Assembly (NCBI RefSeq): GCF_009664365.1
Contig: NZ_CP044310.1
Location: 3,607,001-3,671,000, forward strand
Origin: Paenibacillus xylanilyticus
GTDB lineage: Bacteria > Bacillota > Bacilli > Paenibacillales > Paenibacillaceae
Direction: 5' to 3'
Length of the DNA stretch: 64,000 nt
Each line of letters starts with the position of its first letter. Position 1 is the stretch's first letter. Shown piece after piece: positions 45,274 through 55,074 of this stretch. A program made the position numbers and the translations under genes. A model generated the notes under the pieces. It was not told where the DNA came from and did not search any database. It saw nothing but the letters and a program-made list of their open reading frames with translations.

Positions 45274-47505
45274 TCAATCCTGAATCGCAGGAATAGAAAC
45301 TTCCCACTGATTTTGTTCTAAAACATTTTTAGCATAATCTTGATAGCCATTAAGTGTTACACGGAACTTCCCAGGAGATGCAAAGTTATACCTTGTGAAA
45401 GCTTCCTCGGTCAGAATAATTACTAGCTGATTGTTAACCAAGGAAAACTGGTAATCTATTTCTGGACTAATCATACCTGCAGGCGCTCCAAATAATACCT
45501 TCTTATCTTCTGCTGTGAAATCACCGCTAGGTGCGTATTCTAATGTACTACTACCACCAGAAGGGAATGATACAGTGATCGGCTCATTAAAGCTCAGCGT
45601 AATATTTCCATTTTGATAAGTCGCATCCGTCACGGTTGGTTTGGTTTGATCAAACGTAACGAGCAATGTAACCCGCTTAGACTGATCATTCCCCTTCTCG
45701 TGAAGGGTGAACACAAGCTTAGTATTCATACTCGATAAAGAGCTAGAAGGAACAATAGTTAATCCGCTATCCGTATTGGGATTAATCGTCAACGCATCTG
45801 AGGTAGAAGTGACGCTTATGCTGCCAAGCACTTGCTGTTCCGTATCGATAATATCAAAATCTTTATCTACTGAATTGTATATGAGGTTCCCTACGGTCTC
45901 TCCCCGTTTAACTTGAATTAAACTCTTAATGCTGCGCTTATTGTAGTTTTCTGGATTGGCTGTTCCAGATAATAAGATGGAGTCATTCTCTCCTAAAGAA
46001 GGATTAACTACAAAAGAGGCATTTGGTGCAAGAGACAAGGATAGTTCGGTTTCATTCGTCTCTGAGTATTGAATTTTGTATCCGTTAATTGACTGAGCCT
46101 TTTTCCCTGATAAGGTGCGTAGAGCATTTTCCTCGACCTGAGGCTGATAGGAGATATACAGATAATCTTCAAATTGTACCGGGAATGGCAATTTGATTAA
46201 TACTTGATTCCCAGAAATCAAGACATCTTCATCATTTAAAGAAATAGGGTAAAGAACATCACCATCTAAGGCTTTAACAACCAAATCAGAGGAAATTGTA
46301 TCCCCTTCTTCGTTAAAAACAGTGGGAATATGAGTCGGGTCCAACTCTTCATCATAACTCAAGGCAATCGTTCGGGCATCCAAAAACTCGATTGAAGTCG
46401 TTTGAATTGTGTTCTCAACTAACTCAATCGATGTAGCTGAAGGCATAGAAACATTTCCTGCTGCATCAACAGCAACTGCCCGGTACACTCCGGCAACCAG
46501 TCCTTCAGTTGAGATGAAGGTTTGGGTATTGGCAGCTGTGACGGACTTCTTGGCAGCACGGTGATCTGTCACCAATATATTGAGCCCCGATATTGCAGTT
46601 GGAGTGTCTTCAAATGGTACCAAATAAACAACCCCGGTTTCAGAACTCGTTACACTTACGTTTCCTCCAACTGGAACAGGCGTGGATGACATGATGGCAA
46701 CCGTTGGAGCTGCGGAATCCGTTGGGGCAGCAGGACTTCCATTGTTGCCGCTGCTGCTTCCGCCGGAAGAAGACACGGGTGGAACTGGCACTACATCGTC
46801 AGTCGTTGTGCTCGGGGGTACTGCATTATCCTGCTCCTCGGACTGCTGGTTCGCGAGATCCTCTTGTATTTTTTGCTGAGCTGTAAGAAATTTGCTGGCC
46901 ACCAAAGCTACCTGCTCCCGGCTAGCATTGCCTTGTGGATTAAAGGTACCGTTGCTGTTTCCATTAATCAACCCAAGCTCTACAGCTACTGCTACCGAAT
47001 CTTTAGCATAATCCGAGATGGAGCTAGCATCCGAGAATTTCAGCTGCGATGCTTTACCGGATGTAATATCAGTACCTGCAGTATAGCTTAGTGATCTGGC
47101 AAACAGAACGGCCATATCTTCCCGGGATAAATTCTGTCCCAAACCGAAAGTGCCGTTACCAAGTCCTCTGATCAAGCCTGCTTGCGCAGTGGCTTCCACG
47201 TATTTGTAGGAGTAACTATCAGTCGGAATATCCGTGAAAGTCGGCTGTACCGGCGCACTTTCCACATCCAGATTCAGAGCTTTCGAAAGAATGATTGCGA
47301 AGTCCTGCCTGGTTATTTTGCCAGTGGGATTAAACTTACCCTCACCTTGCCCATTAATAATTCCCGCCTCAGCCAACTTCTGAATGGCGTCTTGGGCAAA
47401 AGAACCTTGGATGTCCGTCAGTTCCGTTGAAGCAAAAGCAGGTTGGATGCTTGCACTAAGCAGAGCAGTAGTTGTCATGACTTTGATGAGTAGCTTTTTC
47501 TTCAA
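45274..47505 (-). CDS. S-layer-homology (SLH) surface protein
   Basis: 743 residues: signal peptide ending near QPAFAST; three SLH domains (about 27-225), each with the GxFxPxxxxxREDxA-type pattern (KFNPTGKITRQDFA, TFGLGQNLSREDMA, TFNPQGNASREQVA), which bind pyruvylated secondary cell-wall polymer; a Pro/Ser/Gly linker (about 235-270); then Ig-like or adhesin-type beta domains to the end, with no enzyme motif. TTG start at 47505 with GGGGGT 6 bases upstream. Long upstream region. Role probably structural or adhesive. Confidence 0.85.
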   Translation of the reverse strand: MKKKLLIKVMTTTALLSASIQPAFASTELTDIQGSFAQDAIQKLAEAGIINGQGEGKFNPTGKITRQDFAIILSKALNLDVESAPVQPTFTDIPTDSYSYKYVEATAQAGLIRGLGNGTFGLGQNLSREDMAVLFARSLSYTAGTDITSGKASQLKFSDASSISDYAKDSVAVAVELGLINGNSNGTFNPQGNASREQVALVASKFLTAQQKIQEDLANQQSEEQDNAVPPSTTTDDVVPVPPVSSSGGSSSGNNGSPAAPTDSAAPTVAIMSSTPVPVGGNVSVTSSETGVVYLVPFEDTPTAISGLNILVTDHRAAKKSVTAANTQTFISTEGLVAGVYRAVAVDAAGNVSMPSATSIELVENTIQTTSIEFLDARTIALSYDEELDPTHIPTVFNEEGDTISSDLVVKALDGDVLYPISLNDEDVLISGNQVLIKLPFPVQFEDYLYISYQPQVEENALRTLSGKKAQSINGYKIQYSETNETELSLSLAPNASFVVNPSLGENDSILLSGTANPENYNKRSIKSLIQVKRGETVGNLIYNSVDKDFDIIDTEQQVLGSISVTSTSDALTINPNTDSGLTIVPSSSLSSMNTKLVFTLHEKGNDQSKRVTLLVTFDQTKPTVTDATYQNGNITLSFNEPITVSFPSGGSSTLEYAPSGDFTAEDKKVLFGAPAGMISPEIDYQFSLVNNQLVIILTEEAFTRYNFASPGKFRVTLNGYQDYAKNVLEQNQWEVSIPAIQD

Positions 47506-47830
47506 ATGATTACCCCCTATATATATGAAACAAAATAGACCTAAATCTCATGGAGTAAAGAATCTATGCCTATTCAATTTCGACATTTTTCTCACAATTC
47601 TTTATATGTAACTATATATTTTTTACTGGGAATTTCTTCTTTCTTTCACCCGATCTTTAATTGAAAAACTGAATACCATTTACACCTCATAATTTCTTAG
47701 ATCCTTTCCTTCTTAAATCATTCAGTCCGTTTTAAATTTTATGTATTAAAAAAGGCAGACTGCCATTCCGCAGACTACCCGTGATTTTTTATTAATGTTA
47801 TCGTTTCTTAATCATGGTCCATAGCATCAA
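47506..47830. other. 325-bp region upstream of the SLH gene
   Basis: AT-rich leader/promoter region of the SLH gene plus the terminator of the MFS gene at 47748-47779. No small gene seen. Confidence 0.45.
47748..47779 (-). terminator. Terminator of the MFS exporter gene
   Basis: Minus strand: GGTAGTCTGC, 5-base loop, GCAGTCTGCC (9 of 10 pairs including one G-U), then six T's. Confidence 0.65.
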
Positions 47831-49111
47831 TTACCCGCCTATATGAGTATGATTGGCTGGGTCCCGGAAAGCCCTGTAACTCAGCAAACCTACCAAGAGT
47901 GCTAGAATGGTTAGTCCGGCCGCGAACAAATAGAGATTCACAATCCCGATGTATTCGGCAAGTCCAGCCATGCCCAGTAGCGAAATACAGAATACGAGAT
48001 GCATAAGTGAAGCTTGAGCAGATAACACCTTGGGCAGCAGCTGTTTGTCTACACTATGCTGAATCAATGTACGGCGGTTAATCACGGAGAGTTCCGCGAA
48101 GGGTCCCATGAACATGACTAAAATAAGAGCAACAACAGGCAGCGTGTTAAGTGCGTAAAGCGCAGTCAGCACTCCATATCCAGCCATGCCAATCATCATC
48201 ACCAGTACATAACGGTTACCGATGGTCCGTGCCAATGCCAGTACCAGCAAACCACCACCTATGGTCCCTGCAAAATAAGCGGCATTAATAAATCCCCACC
48301 ATTCTTCGCCTTGACCAAGTGCAACTTGTACAAAAGCAAGGGTAAATGCACCTACCCAAATGGATGCCCCGAGCATGTCGATCATGTCCATAAAGGTTAG
48401 CACCCTCAGGCGAGGCGTTTCCCATATCATTTTCCAGCCTTCAGTTAACGTATGCCATTTGGATGTGCCAATTTCCGATATGTCATTAGAAGAAAGTGCA
48501 TCTAATTCCTTTTCGACGATTTCCGATCTTACGGGTTCCTTGACACCCAGCGTAAATACCGCGGCTAGACCGTAAATAACAGCAGTGAGCAATAAAGTGG
48601 GGCTAGCTCCCATAAATGCAACAATGATACCGCTTAGTCCCCAGCCTGCAAATTGCACGATCTGATCGCTGACGCTAAGCAGTCCGTTGGCTTTGAGCAG
48701 ACCTTGCTCACGCAATACCAAACGAGGAACCAGTGCATTACGAGCCGGAGTTGTCCAACCATCGAGAAAAGACATCACGAATACTAGCAAAAATACTAAA
48801 ACAAGTGATGAAGCCTCTCCGTTAAACTGCAAATAAACCGCCAGGCCAATGAATAACAAAAATTGTCCCACTTGCGACATTAGTAGAAGGTTGGACAACT
48901 TGAAACGATTAATCAGTAATGGTGCAATCAAACTGCTCAACATCTGGGCTCCGCTGCGCATTAGCGGCATCAGTGCTGCCGACACAAGAGAGTCAGTTCG
49001 ATCAAGGACCAGCACTGTAAGTGCCATGATGTAAAGCACGTCTGCTGCATTCGCAGCAGTCTGGGTCGTCCATAGAAAATAAAATGGACGGGTTAAATCA
49101 GATGACTTCAT
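47831..49111 (-). CDS. MFS transporter (drug/siderophore exporter type)
   Basis: 426 residues with about 12 hydrophobic segments. The N-terminal FLWTTQTAANAADVLYIMALTVLV-like start and the helix 4-5 stretch SFLDGWTTPARNALVPRLV are typical of the MFS_3 group (macrolide-efflux and enterobactin-exporter-like). ATG at 49111 with GGAGAAT upstream. Single gene with its own terminator. Substrate unknown. Confidence 0.82.
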   Translation of the reverse strand: MKSSDLTRPFYFLWTTQTAANAADVLYIMALTVLVLDRTDSLVSAALMPLMRSGAQMLSSLIAPLLINRFKLSNLLLMSQVGQFLLFIGLAVYLQFNGEASSLVLVFLLVFVMSFLDGWTTPARNALVPRLVLREQGLLKANGLLSVSDQIVQFAGWGLSGIIVAFMGASPTLLLTAVIYGLAAVFTLGVKEPVRSEIVEKELDALSSNDISEIGTSKWHTLTEGWKMIWETPRLRVLTFMDMIDMLGASIWVGAFTLAFVQVALGQGEEWWGFINAAYFAGTIGGGLLVLALARTIGNRYVLVMMIGMAGYGVLTALYALNTLPVVALILVMFMGPFAELSVINRRTLIQHSVDKQLLPKVLSAQASLMHLVFCISLLGMAGLAEYIGIVNLYLFAAGLTILALLVGLLSYRAFRDPANHTHIGG

Positions 49112-49318
49112 CGAAGCTTATTCTCCATTTCTCCATAAGTTACTTCATAAAACAATATAATTGATATTACAATCAAAATAAGATTACGGCACTTAAAACT
49201 GTTTTACAACTAAAATCAACATAAAAAAACATAGATTTTAAGAGCAAGTCACCGTATAGGTGGTACACCTTATTCCATTGCATAGAGATCACCTTCCTAT
49301 CTAACTAGTCTTGTCAAA

Positions 49319-49343
49319 ACAAAAAAAGCCGCAAAAGCGACTT
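49319..49343 (-). terminator. Terminator-like hairpin
   Basis: Minus strand AAGTCGC-tttt-GCGGCTT followed by T's. Very similar to the element at 23891-23916. The gene it serves is unclear. Confidence 0.5.
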
Positions 49344-49501
49344 CCAACACATTGCTAAGATGCGATCAGAAAAGGACCGTTAATTAAAGACGACATGGAT
49401 ATCTTCTGGATATCCTTATGATACTCTTACAAACTGTGTATACAACGATAACGGTACAGTGAGACAAGTTAATTGCATTCCAGAAGCAATGTGAAGCTAA
49501 C

Positions 49502-49529
49502 AAAAAAAAGGCGAGCCCTTAAGCTCGCC
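49502..49529 (-). terminator. Terminator of the SDR gene
   Basis: GGCGAGC (49510-49516) and GCTCGCC (49523-49529) perfect stem, followed on the minus strand by eight T's. Confidence 0.8.
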
Positions 49530-49653
49530 AACATGTGACTTTCAAGCACTAGATGATTTGAATAACTTCTACTGTACCAACATCCCATCATTGAAAAGGA
49601 ACATACCCGCAACCGAGAATATCAGCTATCATTCATTTCTAAGCCGTGCATGT

Positions 49654-50445
49654 TTAGTAAATCGTTGGAACCATTCCTCCATCCATACGGATCGGTGAAC
49701 CTTTAAATGGCGCTGCATAAGGGCTGCATACGAATGTAGCAAGTCTGCCGATCTCGCTCGGTCTGATGAAACGCTGCAGCTCGGATTGCGGAAGATTCGC
49801 AGCCATGAATGTTTTTTCTTTTTCCTCAAAAGTCAGGTTTTCATCCTGATAGACGCTCTCGATGATCTGTTGTACATTCTCCGAAAGTGTTGGTCCAGGC
49901 ATGATTGTATTGACCGTTACTTCCGTTCCCACTGTCAGCTTGGACAAACTCTTCGATAACGATAGCAGCATGGACTTGGTGACGGCATATTGCGGCATAT
50001 GACCTGGCATCACGGCTTCTTCACTCGCTATAAAGACGATCCGGCCAAATCCGCTGTTCAGCATAGCGGGCATATAAAATTTGGTTAATGCATTTGCAGA
50101 AAGCACATTGGTCTGAATGTATTTTTCCCACACGGCATCATCTACATCGTAATAAGACATGATCTCATAAATCCCGGTGTTATTTACCAAAATATCAACC
50201 TGCGGGAACTTTGCAAACAATGCTTCGCGTTCAGCAACATTGACGATATCAGCTGCTGCATTTTGAGGCAAAGTATTCGGATACGCAGACTTGATTTCTC
50301 CGACAACACGTTCAACATCCTCATGATTTCGTCCATTAATCAGTACGTTGACCTCTTCTTTGGCCAACTCGATGGCAATCGCTTTGCCAATTCCTTTCGT
50401 GGAACCTGTTACCAACGCTGTTTTGTTATTTAACCCCATATCCAT
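49654..50445 (-). CDS. Short-chain dehydrogenase/reductase (SDR)
   Basis: 263 residues, Rossmann fold: nucleotide loop TGSTKGIG (about 13-20), NNTG (NNAG equivalent, about 92), catalytic Ser in FIASEEA and YAVTK (Tyr/Lys, about 158-162), and the C-terminal DGGMVPTIY. NAD(P)H-dependent oxidoreductase of unknown substrate. AGAGGAG before ATG at 50445. Monocistronic, with a 14-bp palindrome just upstream. Confidence 0.88.
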   Translation of the reverse strand: MDMGLNNKTALVTGSTKGIGKAIAIELAKEEVNVLINGRNHEDVERVVGEIKSAYPNTLPQNAAADIVNVAEREALFAKFPQVDILVNNTGIYEIMSYYDVDDAVWEKYIQTNVLSANALTKFYMPAMLNSGFGRIVFIASEEAVMPGHMPQYAVTKSMLLSLSKSLSKLTVGTEVTVNTIMPGPTLSENVQQIIESVYQDENLTFEEKEKTFMAANLPQSELQRFIRPSEIGRLATFVCSPYAAPFKGSPIRMDGGMVPTIY

Positions 50446-50474
50446 GAAGCATTTCTCCTCTGTTCTGGTTGATT

Positions 50475-50488
50475 AATGAATATTCATT
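50475..50488 (-). promoter_or_regulatory. 14-bp palindrome AATGAATATTCATT upstream of the SDR gene
   Basis: Perfect palindrome 30 bases before the SDR start codon, of the kind bound by TetR-family repressors. No regulator gene is adjacent. Confidence 0.45.
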
Positions 50489-50666
50489 TTTTCTGAAGGC
50501 TTATCTACTGCACGGTTCTAATGATACGCTCCACAATTCATTGTGTAACTAGCAGAGAGCGACAACAAACTAGCAGATCACGCCTTTCTCGAATGATACA
50601 TTCCAGAAAACAAACCAGGAGATCTGGGGACTGAATCCACATGTTTACAGATCAAAGGTACACATC

Positions 50667-50700
50667 AAAAAACCGTTGATCTTAATACAGATCAACGGTT
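50667..50700 (-). terminator. Terminator of the nine-gene hydantoinase operon
   Basis: AACCGTTGATC (50671-50681) and GATCAACGGTT (50690-50700) perfect 11-bp stem, followed on the minus strand by TTTTTT. It is the first terminator after the FCD-regulator promoter, about 11.6 kb away. Confidence 0.85.
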
Positions 50701-50828
50701 CAAATATCATATTTAGATTCTCATACAGGCGATGTTCTTCAAGACTCCATAAATGACCCTTCATAATCGAATCACTATGGATTTCATTTGTGAATGGCGT
50801 TCTGACCTTTGACATTTCGAGTTGTCTC

Positions 50829-52031
50829 TCAGTATATCGGAGTGCCGGTCGTCTGTTGTTTTTGCCCAATCAGGAGAAAACGGCACAGTGCAAAGCCTGC
50901 AACGGCGTACGCGCCGATCATGCCTACAATGCCGATCCATCCAAAATGGCTGTACAGATACCCCCCGCCAGTTCCACTAACACTGGAACCAACATAATAA
51001 AAGAATAAATACAGAGCGTTCGCCTGCGACTTATGATGGGCCGCAACAAGACCGACCCAGCTGCTGGCGATGGAATGTCCACCAAAGAAGCCGAAGGCGA
51101 ACAAACCGAGACCCACAATTTTGATCCATAATGCCGGATGCATGGTGCAGATAGCACCCGCCAGAATGATCGCAATGGTAATGCTAAGTACATGGGACCG
51201 TCCATAACGGTCGGCAAGCCTGCCCATCCAGGTACTGCTGACTGTGCCCATAAGATACACGACGAAAAGACTTCCTACCAAGGATTGGCTGAGATGATAC
51301 GGAGCACTGGTCAGTTCAAAACCGATGTAATTAAACAGTGTAACAAAGCCTCCCATTAATAAGAAGCCCAGCCCATACAAACTGAGAAGCCGCGGGTTCC
51401 GGCATTGTGACCATAGTAGAGGCAGCGCCTTGGTTAATCCCGGCGAAGTCTTGATAAAATTCCGTGATTGCGGAATGACCAACCAGAAGACAACAGCTGC
51501 ACATAGGCCAAGCACACCGATAAATCCAATGGCTGCCCGCCAACTGAACCAGTCCGTGATAACTCCACTTATAAATCGCCCTGCCAGACCCCCGATGGAG
51601 TTACCACTGATGTACAGCCCCATGGCGTACCCCAAACTAACAGGTTCAATTTCTTCCGACAAATACGTCATCGCTGTGGCAGGCAGACCCGCAAGTGCCA
51701 CGCCTTGCAGGACGCGGAGCAGCAACAAATCTGTATATCCCTGGCTGAATGCGCTCAGAATTGCGATGATGGAAGATAGCACCAAGGATGCCGTCATGAT
51801 GAATCGCCGCCCAAGGGCATCAGACAACGTGCCGATAAACAGCATGGTGATAGCCATGGCCACCGTTGAAACGGAAAGCGTCAGGCTCGATTGTGCCGGA
51901 GTTATGTCAAATGCAGCACTAATCTCCGGCATGAGAAGTTGGAGACTGTATAACAACGCAAACGTAACGAATCCTGCGGCAAACAACGCAAGGCTAATGT
52001 TTCGAAACGTCTTGGTTCCCTGCTGAATCAT
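50829..52031 (-). CDS. MFS transporter, YnfM-like
   Basis: 400 residues, 12 hydrophobic segments. MFS loop motif LSDALGRRFIM between helices 2 and 3 and ADRYGRSHVL between 8 and 9. ATG at 52031 has only a weak ribosome binding site; it follows the M24 gene by 78 bases with no terminator, so it is probably the last gene of the operon. It could export a product or take up an alternative substrate. Confidence 0.82.
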   Translation of the reverse strand: MIQQGTKTFRNISLALFAAGFVTFALLYSLQLLMPEISAAFDITPAQSSLTLSVSTVAMAITMLFIGTLSDALGRRFIMTASLVLSSIIAILSAFSQGYTDLLLLRVLQGVALAGLPATAMTYLSEEIEPVSLGYAMGLYISGNSIGGLAGRFISGVITDWFSWRAAIGFIGVLGLCAAVVFWLVIPQSRNFIKTSPGLTKALPLLWSQCRNPRLLSLYGLGFLLMGGFVTLFNYIGFELTSAPYHLSQSLVGSLFVVYLMGTVSSTWMGRLADRYGRSHVLSITIAIILAGAICTMHPALWIKIVGLGLFAFGFFGGHSIASSWVGLVAAHHKSQANALYLFFYYVGSSVSGTGGGYLYSHFGWIGIVGMIGAYAVAGFALCRFLLIGQKQQTTGTPIY

Positions 52032-52109
52032 TGAAATTCCAACTTTCTCGGCAGGAAAGCTCCTGATCGGCAGCTGCCTGATCGCTTGCTCGAAGCCTTC
52101 CGGGATTCG

Positions 52110-53324
52110 TTATTTAATGAATAATTTGCGCTCCATATGCGTCAGAAACTCATATCCGTCCGGCGTCACGACAACCGTATCTTCGATTTGAAAGCCGCCT
52201 GCGCCAAGCTCGTAATAAGGGACTTCCACGCAAAGAACCATACCAGGCTCCAGTATGTGCTGGTCACCCGGGGAAATGGTCAAGTCATCATACAGCTCGA
52301 GCCCGATCGCATGGCCCACATGCTGCCTTCGGTAATGTGGGATGCCTTCCTGCTGTACGCGGGATACCGCCGCATGAAATACATCCGATGCTCTGACACC
52401 AGGTCGTACGGTTTCTAGGGCAGTTTCCCAACCGCTCTTCACTGCATGAAAATGTTTTTTCATCCAGGCCGTTGGTTCACCCGCAACGACGGTACGGCCC
52501 GTATCCCCCCAGTACCCGTCCAACTGCATGCATAGATCGAAGCGGATCTGGTCTCCCTGCTCGATCGTGTGGAAATAATTTTCGATCAACGGCAGAGCAC
52601 TGCGCGGTCCTGCTCCCACGGCTGTCATCGCTGGTGTACCGCCCGCACGCATCACGGCGATCCGGTAATGATCGGCGAGTTCCTTCTCGTGCACGCCTGC
52701 AGCAATTAGATGAATCAGCTCCTGCTCGATTCGTTCATTGACCTCTGCCGCGCGGCGCAGCCGTTCAATTTCAAATGGTGTTTTGACTAGCCTTATATGC
52801 CTGAACAATTTATAAGCAGGTACAACAGCTCCATCTGGCAATGCGTCCTGGACCCGTGCCATAATATCTGACGCAATCCGCATTTCGTCGATACCAATAG
52901 GCTGATTCTCGATGCCAAGGTGTTTCAGCGCAGCAAACAGGGCATCTGCTGCCCCTTGGTGAATCACAGTCGTTTGCAGCAAGGAATAGAACAGATCGAT
53001 GTCTGCGGTGGATGGTTTGCCTTCAATCGTTCCCTCAACGAAGAAATCGCTATAAGCAAAAATATCAACGTTGGTGATACCAAACTGAGCAACGACGCCC
53101 AGACGATTCGTCGGAATGACGATGCACGGTCTTGCAGAACGGTCAGCGGGTAGTATGGCATAGATCTGCATCGTCCAATTGCTGGCTCGCAATTGCGATC
53201 CGATGACATAATGGATGTTTTCCGGCGTCGTTGCGATAAGCGCTTGTAGTCCCTTCGCTTTCATTACTTCATCTGCACGGTCCCTGTTTAAGCCTGCAGC
53301 TTCGGATGGTTGCTGTGAATTCAT
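52110..53324 (-). CDS. M24-family metallopeptidase (Xaa-Pro peptidase-like)
   Basis: 404 residues: N-terminal creatinase/prolidase domain (about 1-170) and C-terminal pita-bread domain. All five metal ligands are recognisable: D in RFDLCMQ, D in GDTGRT, H in VGHAIGLEL, E in CVEVPYY and E in QIEDTVV. That argues for a true metallopeptidase rather than the metal-free creatinase of similar length. It would cleave Xaa-Pro or similar amide bonds in the cytoplasm. GGGAGG precedes ATG at 53324; 18 bases after the permease gene. Confidence 0.87.
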   Translation of the reverse strand: MNSQQPSEAAGLNRDRADEVMKAKGLQALIATTPENIHYVIGSQLRASNWTMQIYAILPADRSARPCIVIPTNRLGVVAQFGITNVDIFAYSDFFVEGTIEGKPSTADIDLFYSLLQTTVIHQGAADALFAALKHLGIENQPIGIDEMRIASDIMARVQDALPDGAVVPAYKLFRHIRLVKTPFEIERLRRAAEVNERIEQELIHLIAAGVHEKELADHYRIAVMRAGGTPAMTAVGAGPRSALPLIENYFHTIEQGDQIRFDLCMQLDGYWGDTGRTVVAGEPTAWMKKHFHAVKSGWETALETVRPGVRASDVFHAAVSRVQQEGIPHYRRQHVGHAIGLELYDDLTISPGDQHILEPGMVLCVEVPYYELGAGGFQIEDTVVVTPDGYEFLTHMERKLFIK

Positions 53325-53342
53325 GTTTTCGATTCCTCCCTT

Positions 53343-54164
53343 TTATTTTTTTCGGCTTCCAAACCATCCTTCGAATCCCGGAATGGAGCGAAGCACCAGC
53401 TTTATGGCCAAGAATAATGCCAAGGCGCCAACAATCAATACAACCGAAACGGCTGCGATCGTTGGATCCTGCCACTTCTCCATATAGAGGAATAGCTGAA
53501 TCGGCAGTGTATAGCTGTCCTGACGAAGAAGCAGCAATGCAGCTTCGACCTGATCAAACGTAAATACAAAGGCGATCGATCCCGACAACAACATAGCGAA
53601 TTTGAGCTGAGGCAGCGTAATGGTAAAAAAGATGCGCCAAGGGCTTGCCCCCAGATCTGCCGCTGCCTCCCGATGGACCGGCTTCAGATTGGCCAATGCA
53701 CTGCCCACGATGGTGAGTACAAACGGCAGTACAATGACGGCTTCTCCTAGTACAAGTCCAAACAATCCGCCTGCAATGTGCATTTTGGAGAACAGGATCA
53801 GATATGCGATACCCAATGTGATTTTGGGCATGACCATGGGCGATACAAAGAAAGCTCGGAGCAGCCCCGCACCCGGAAAAGGATACTGCACGATGGCTAC
53901 CGCAGCGAGCGTGCCCGTCACCAATGCCAAAATGACAGCTCCTGCTGAAGCAATCAGGCTGTTCTTGAAAGCATCAAGAAACTGCGTTTGTTCCTTCAGG
54001 TTGGCGTACCACTCCAAGGTGAACCCTTGAGGCGGAAATTTGCTTGCTGAACCTGAGCCTATGGAAGTGAATGCAATCATTAATAGTGGAAGCAGCAAGT
54101 ATATGGCGACCGCTCCAACGAACACCGTAAGAAGCCATTTTGTCACACGTCCCGATTTAACCAT
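53343..54164 (-). CDS. ABC permease, PotC-like
   Basis: 273 residues, six membrane helices, EAA loop REAAADLGASPWRIFFTITLP. Start ATG at 54164 has GGAGG 8 bases upstream (GTG at 54170 possible) and overlaps the preceding permease stop by 8 bases. Second channel subunit of the importer. Confidence 0.87.
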   Translation of the reverse strand: MVKSGRVTKWLLTVFVGAVAIYLLLPLLMIAFTSIGSGSASKFPPQGFTLEWYANLKEQTQFLDAFKNSLIASAGAVILALVTGTLAAVAIVQYPFPGAGLLRAFFVSPMVMPKITLGIAYLILFSKMHIAGGLFGLVLGEAVIVLPFVLTIVGSALANLKPVHREAAADLGASPWRIFFTITLPQLKFAMLLSGSIAFVFTFDQVEAALLLLRQDSYTLPIQLFLYMEKWQDPTIAAVSVVLIVGALALFLAIKLVLRSIPGFEGWFGSRKK

Positions 54165-55074
54165 GTGCACGTCCTCCTTCCCAGGAACGGCGGAACATAA
54201 GCCACTCCGCTCCTTTGTTGACCAGCAGCGATACCACGACGGACGACACCAGCAGGAATAAGCTAGCCACTGCCGCCATCGGCCAGTTGGTGTCCAGTGT
54301 TCGCTGGTAGATGAAGACCGGCAGCGTCATTACCCTTCCCCCGCCGATTAGCTGAGGGGTTGTGAAAGCCGTCAGGCACAGGGTAAATACGATTTGGATT
54401 CCGCTCGCAATACCTCTGGCCGACAACGGCAATGTTATGGTAAAAAAGGTCCGCCAGCTTCCGGCTCCGAGATCATGTGCAGCTGCTTTGAGTGAAGCAT
54501 CACTCTGGGAGAGCACGTTGAGAATCGGAAAGACCATAAAGGGCAGGAAGATGTGTACGAGTGCAATAACTACGCCAGTTTCGTTATTCATCATATTGAA
54601 GCCTTCCTCGGTCAAACCCAGATGAATGAACAGCCAATTCATGAAGCCCTGCTTGGACAGAAGCAGCTGCCAGCCATAGGAACGCACGACCGCGCTCACG
54701 AGCAGAGGTAGGAACGTAAGCAGCAGCAAAAACTGCTTCCATCCCGGCTTCTTCAAGCCCGCGATGCAATATGCGAGCGGATAAGCGAGCAGCAAACTCC
54801 ACGCGGTTACCTTGAACGCAATGCGGAACGTATTTCCGATCAGTTTCCAATAATACGGATCTGTCAGAAAAGCCCGATATGTGCTCCAATCCCAGCCGCG
54901 GACCAATTTGCCATTGTCGTATATATCGAAGCTGTATCTTCCGAATATCAGCAACCCTCCGAGATACACGATGCCCATCAACAGCAGCGCGGGCAAAAGC
55001 AGAAGCAATTGGGTCGTCCATTTGCGATTGCCGGACGAGTATACATCGACGACCTTGTCGGTAATCCGGCTCAT
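54157..55074 (-). CDS. ABC permease, PotB-like
   Basis: 305 residues, six membrane helices, EAA loop KAAAHDLGAGSWRTFFTITLP. ATG overlaps the ATPase stop (ATGA), indicating coupling. First channel subunit of the importer. Confidence 0.87.
   Translation of the reverse strand: MSRITDKVVDVYSSGNRKWTTQLLLLLPALLLMGIVYLGGLLIFGRYSFDIYDNGKLVRGWDWSTYRAFLTDPYYWKLIGNTFRIAFKVTAWSLLLAYPLAYCIAGLKKPGWKQFLLLLTFLPLLVSAVVRSYGWQLLLSKQGFMNWLFIHLGLTEEGFNMMNNETGVVIALVHIFLPFMVFPILNVLSQSDASLKAAAHDLGAGSWRTFFTITLPLSARGIASGIQIVFTLCLTAFTTPQLIGGGRVMTLPVFIYQRTLDTNWPMAAVASLFLLVSSVVVSLLVNKGAEWLMFRRSWEGGRAHG

Larger units (their letters stand above)
49112..49653. other. 542-bp stretch with terminators and a possible coding scrap
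   Basis: Contains terminators at 49319-49343 and 49502-49529 and the promoter region of the MFS gene. On the plus strand 49385-49494 one frame reads TWISSGYPYDTLTNCVYNDN and on through a second cysteine to a TGA. It has a protein-like composition but no start codon, so it may be a relic of a secreted protein. Confidence 0.35.
50446..50828. other. 383-bp region upstream of the SDR gene rich in operator-like repeats
   Basis: Holds palindrome AATGAATATTCATT (50475-50488), direct repeats AACTAGCAGA (50547-50556, 50568-50577) and AATGATACnnTCC (50520-50532, 50592-50604), and the terminator of the hydantoinase operon (50667-50700). No gene. Confidence 0.5.

Noticed and set aside
50645..50869. 74-residue minus-strand frame after the MFS gene
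   Set aside because: It begins inside the MFS gene and reads through the operon terminator hairpin; no ribosome binding site.
52110..53324. M24 protein as creatinase (creatinine pathway with the hydantoinase)
   Set aside because: Length fits creatinase, but all five metal ligands of true M24 metallopeptidases are present, which creatinase lacks.
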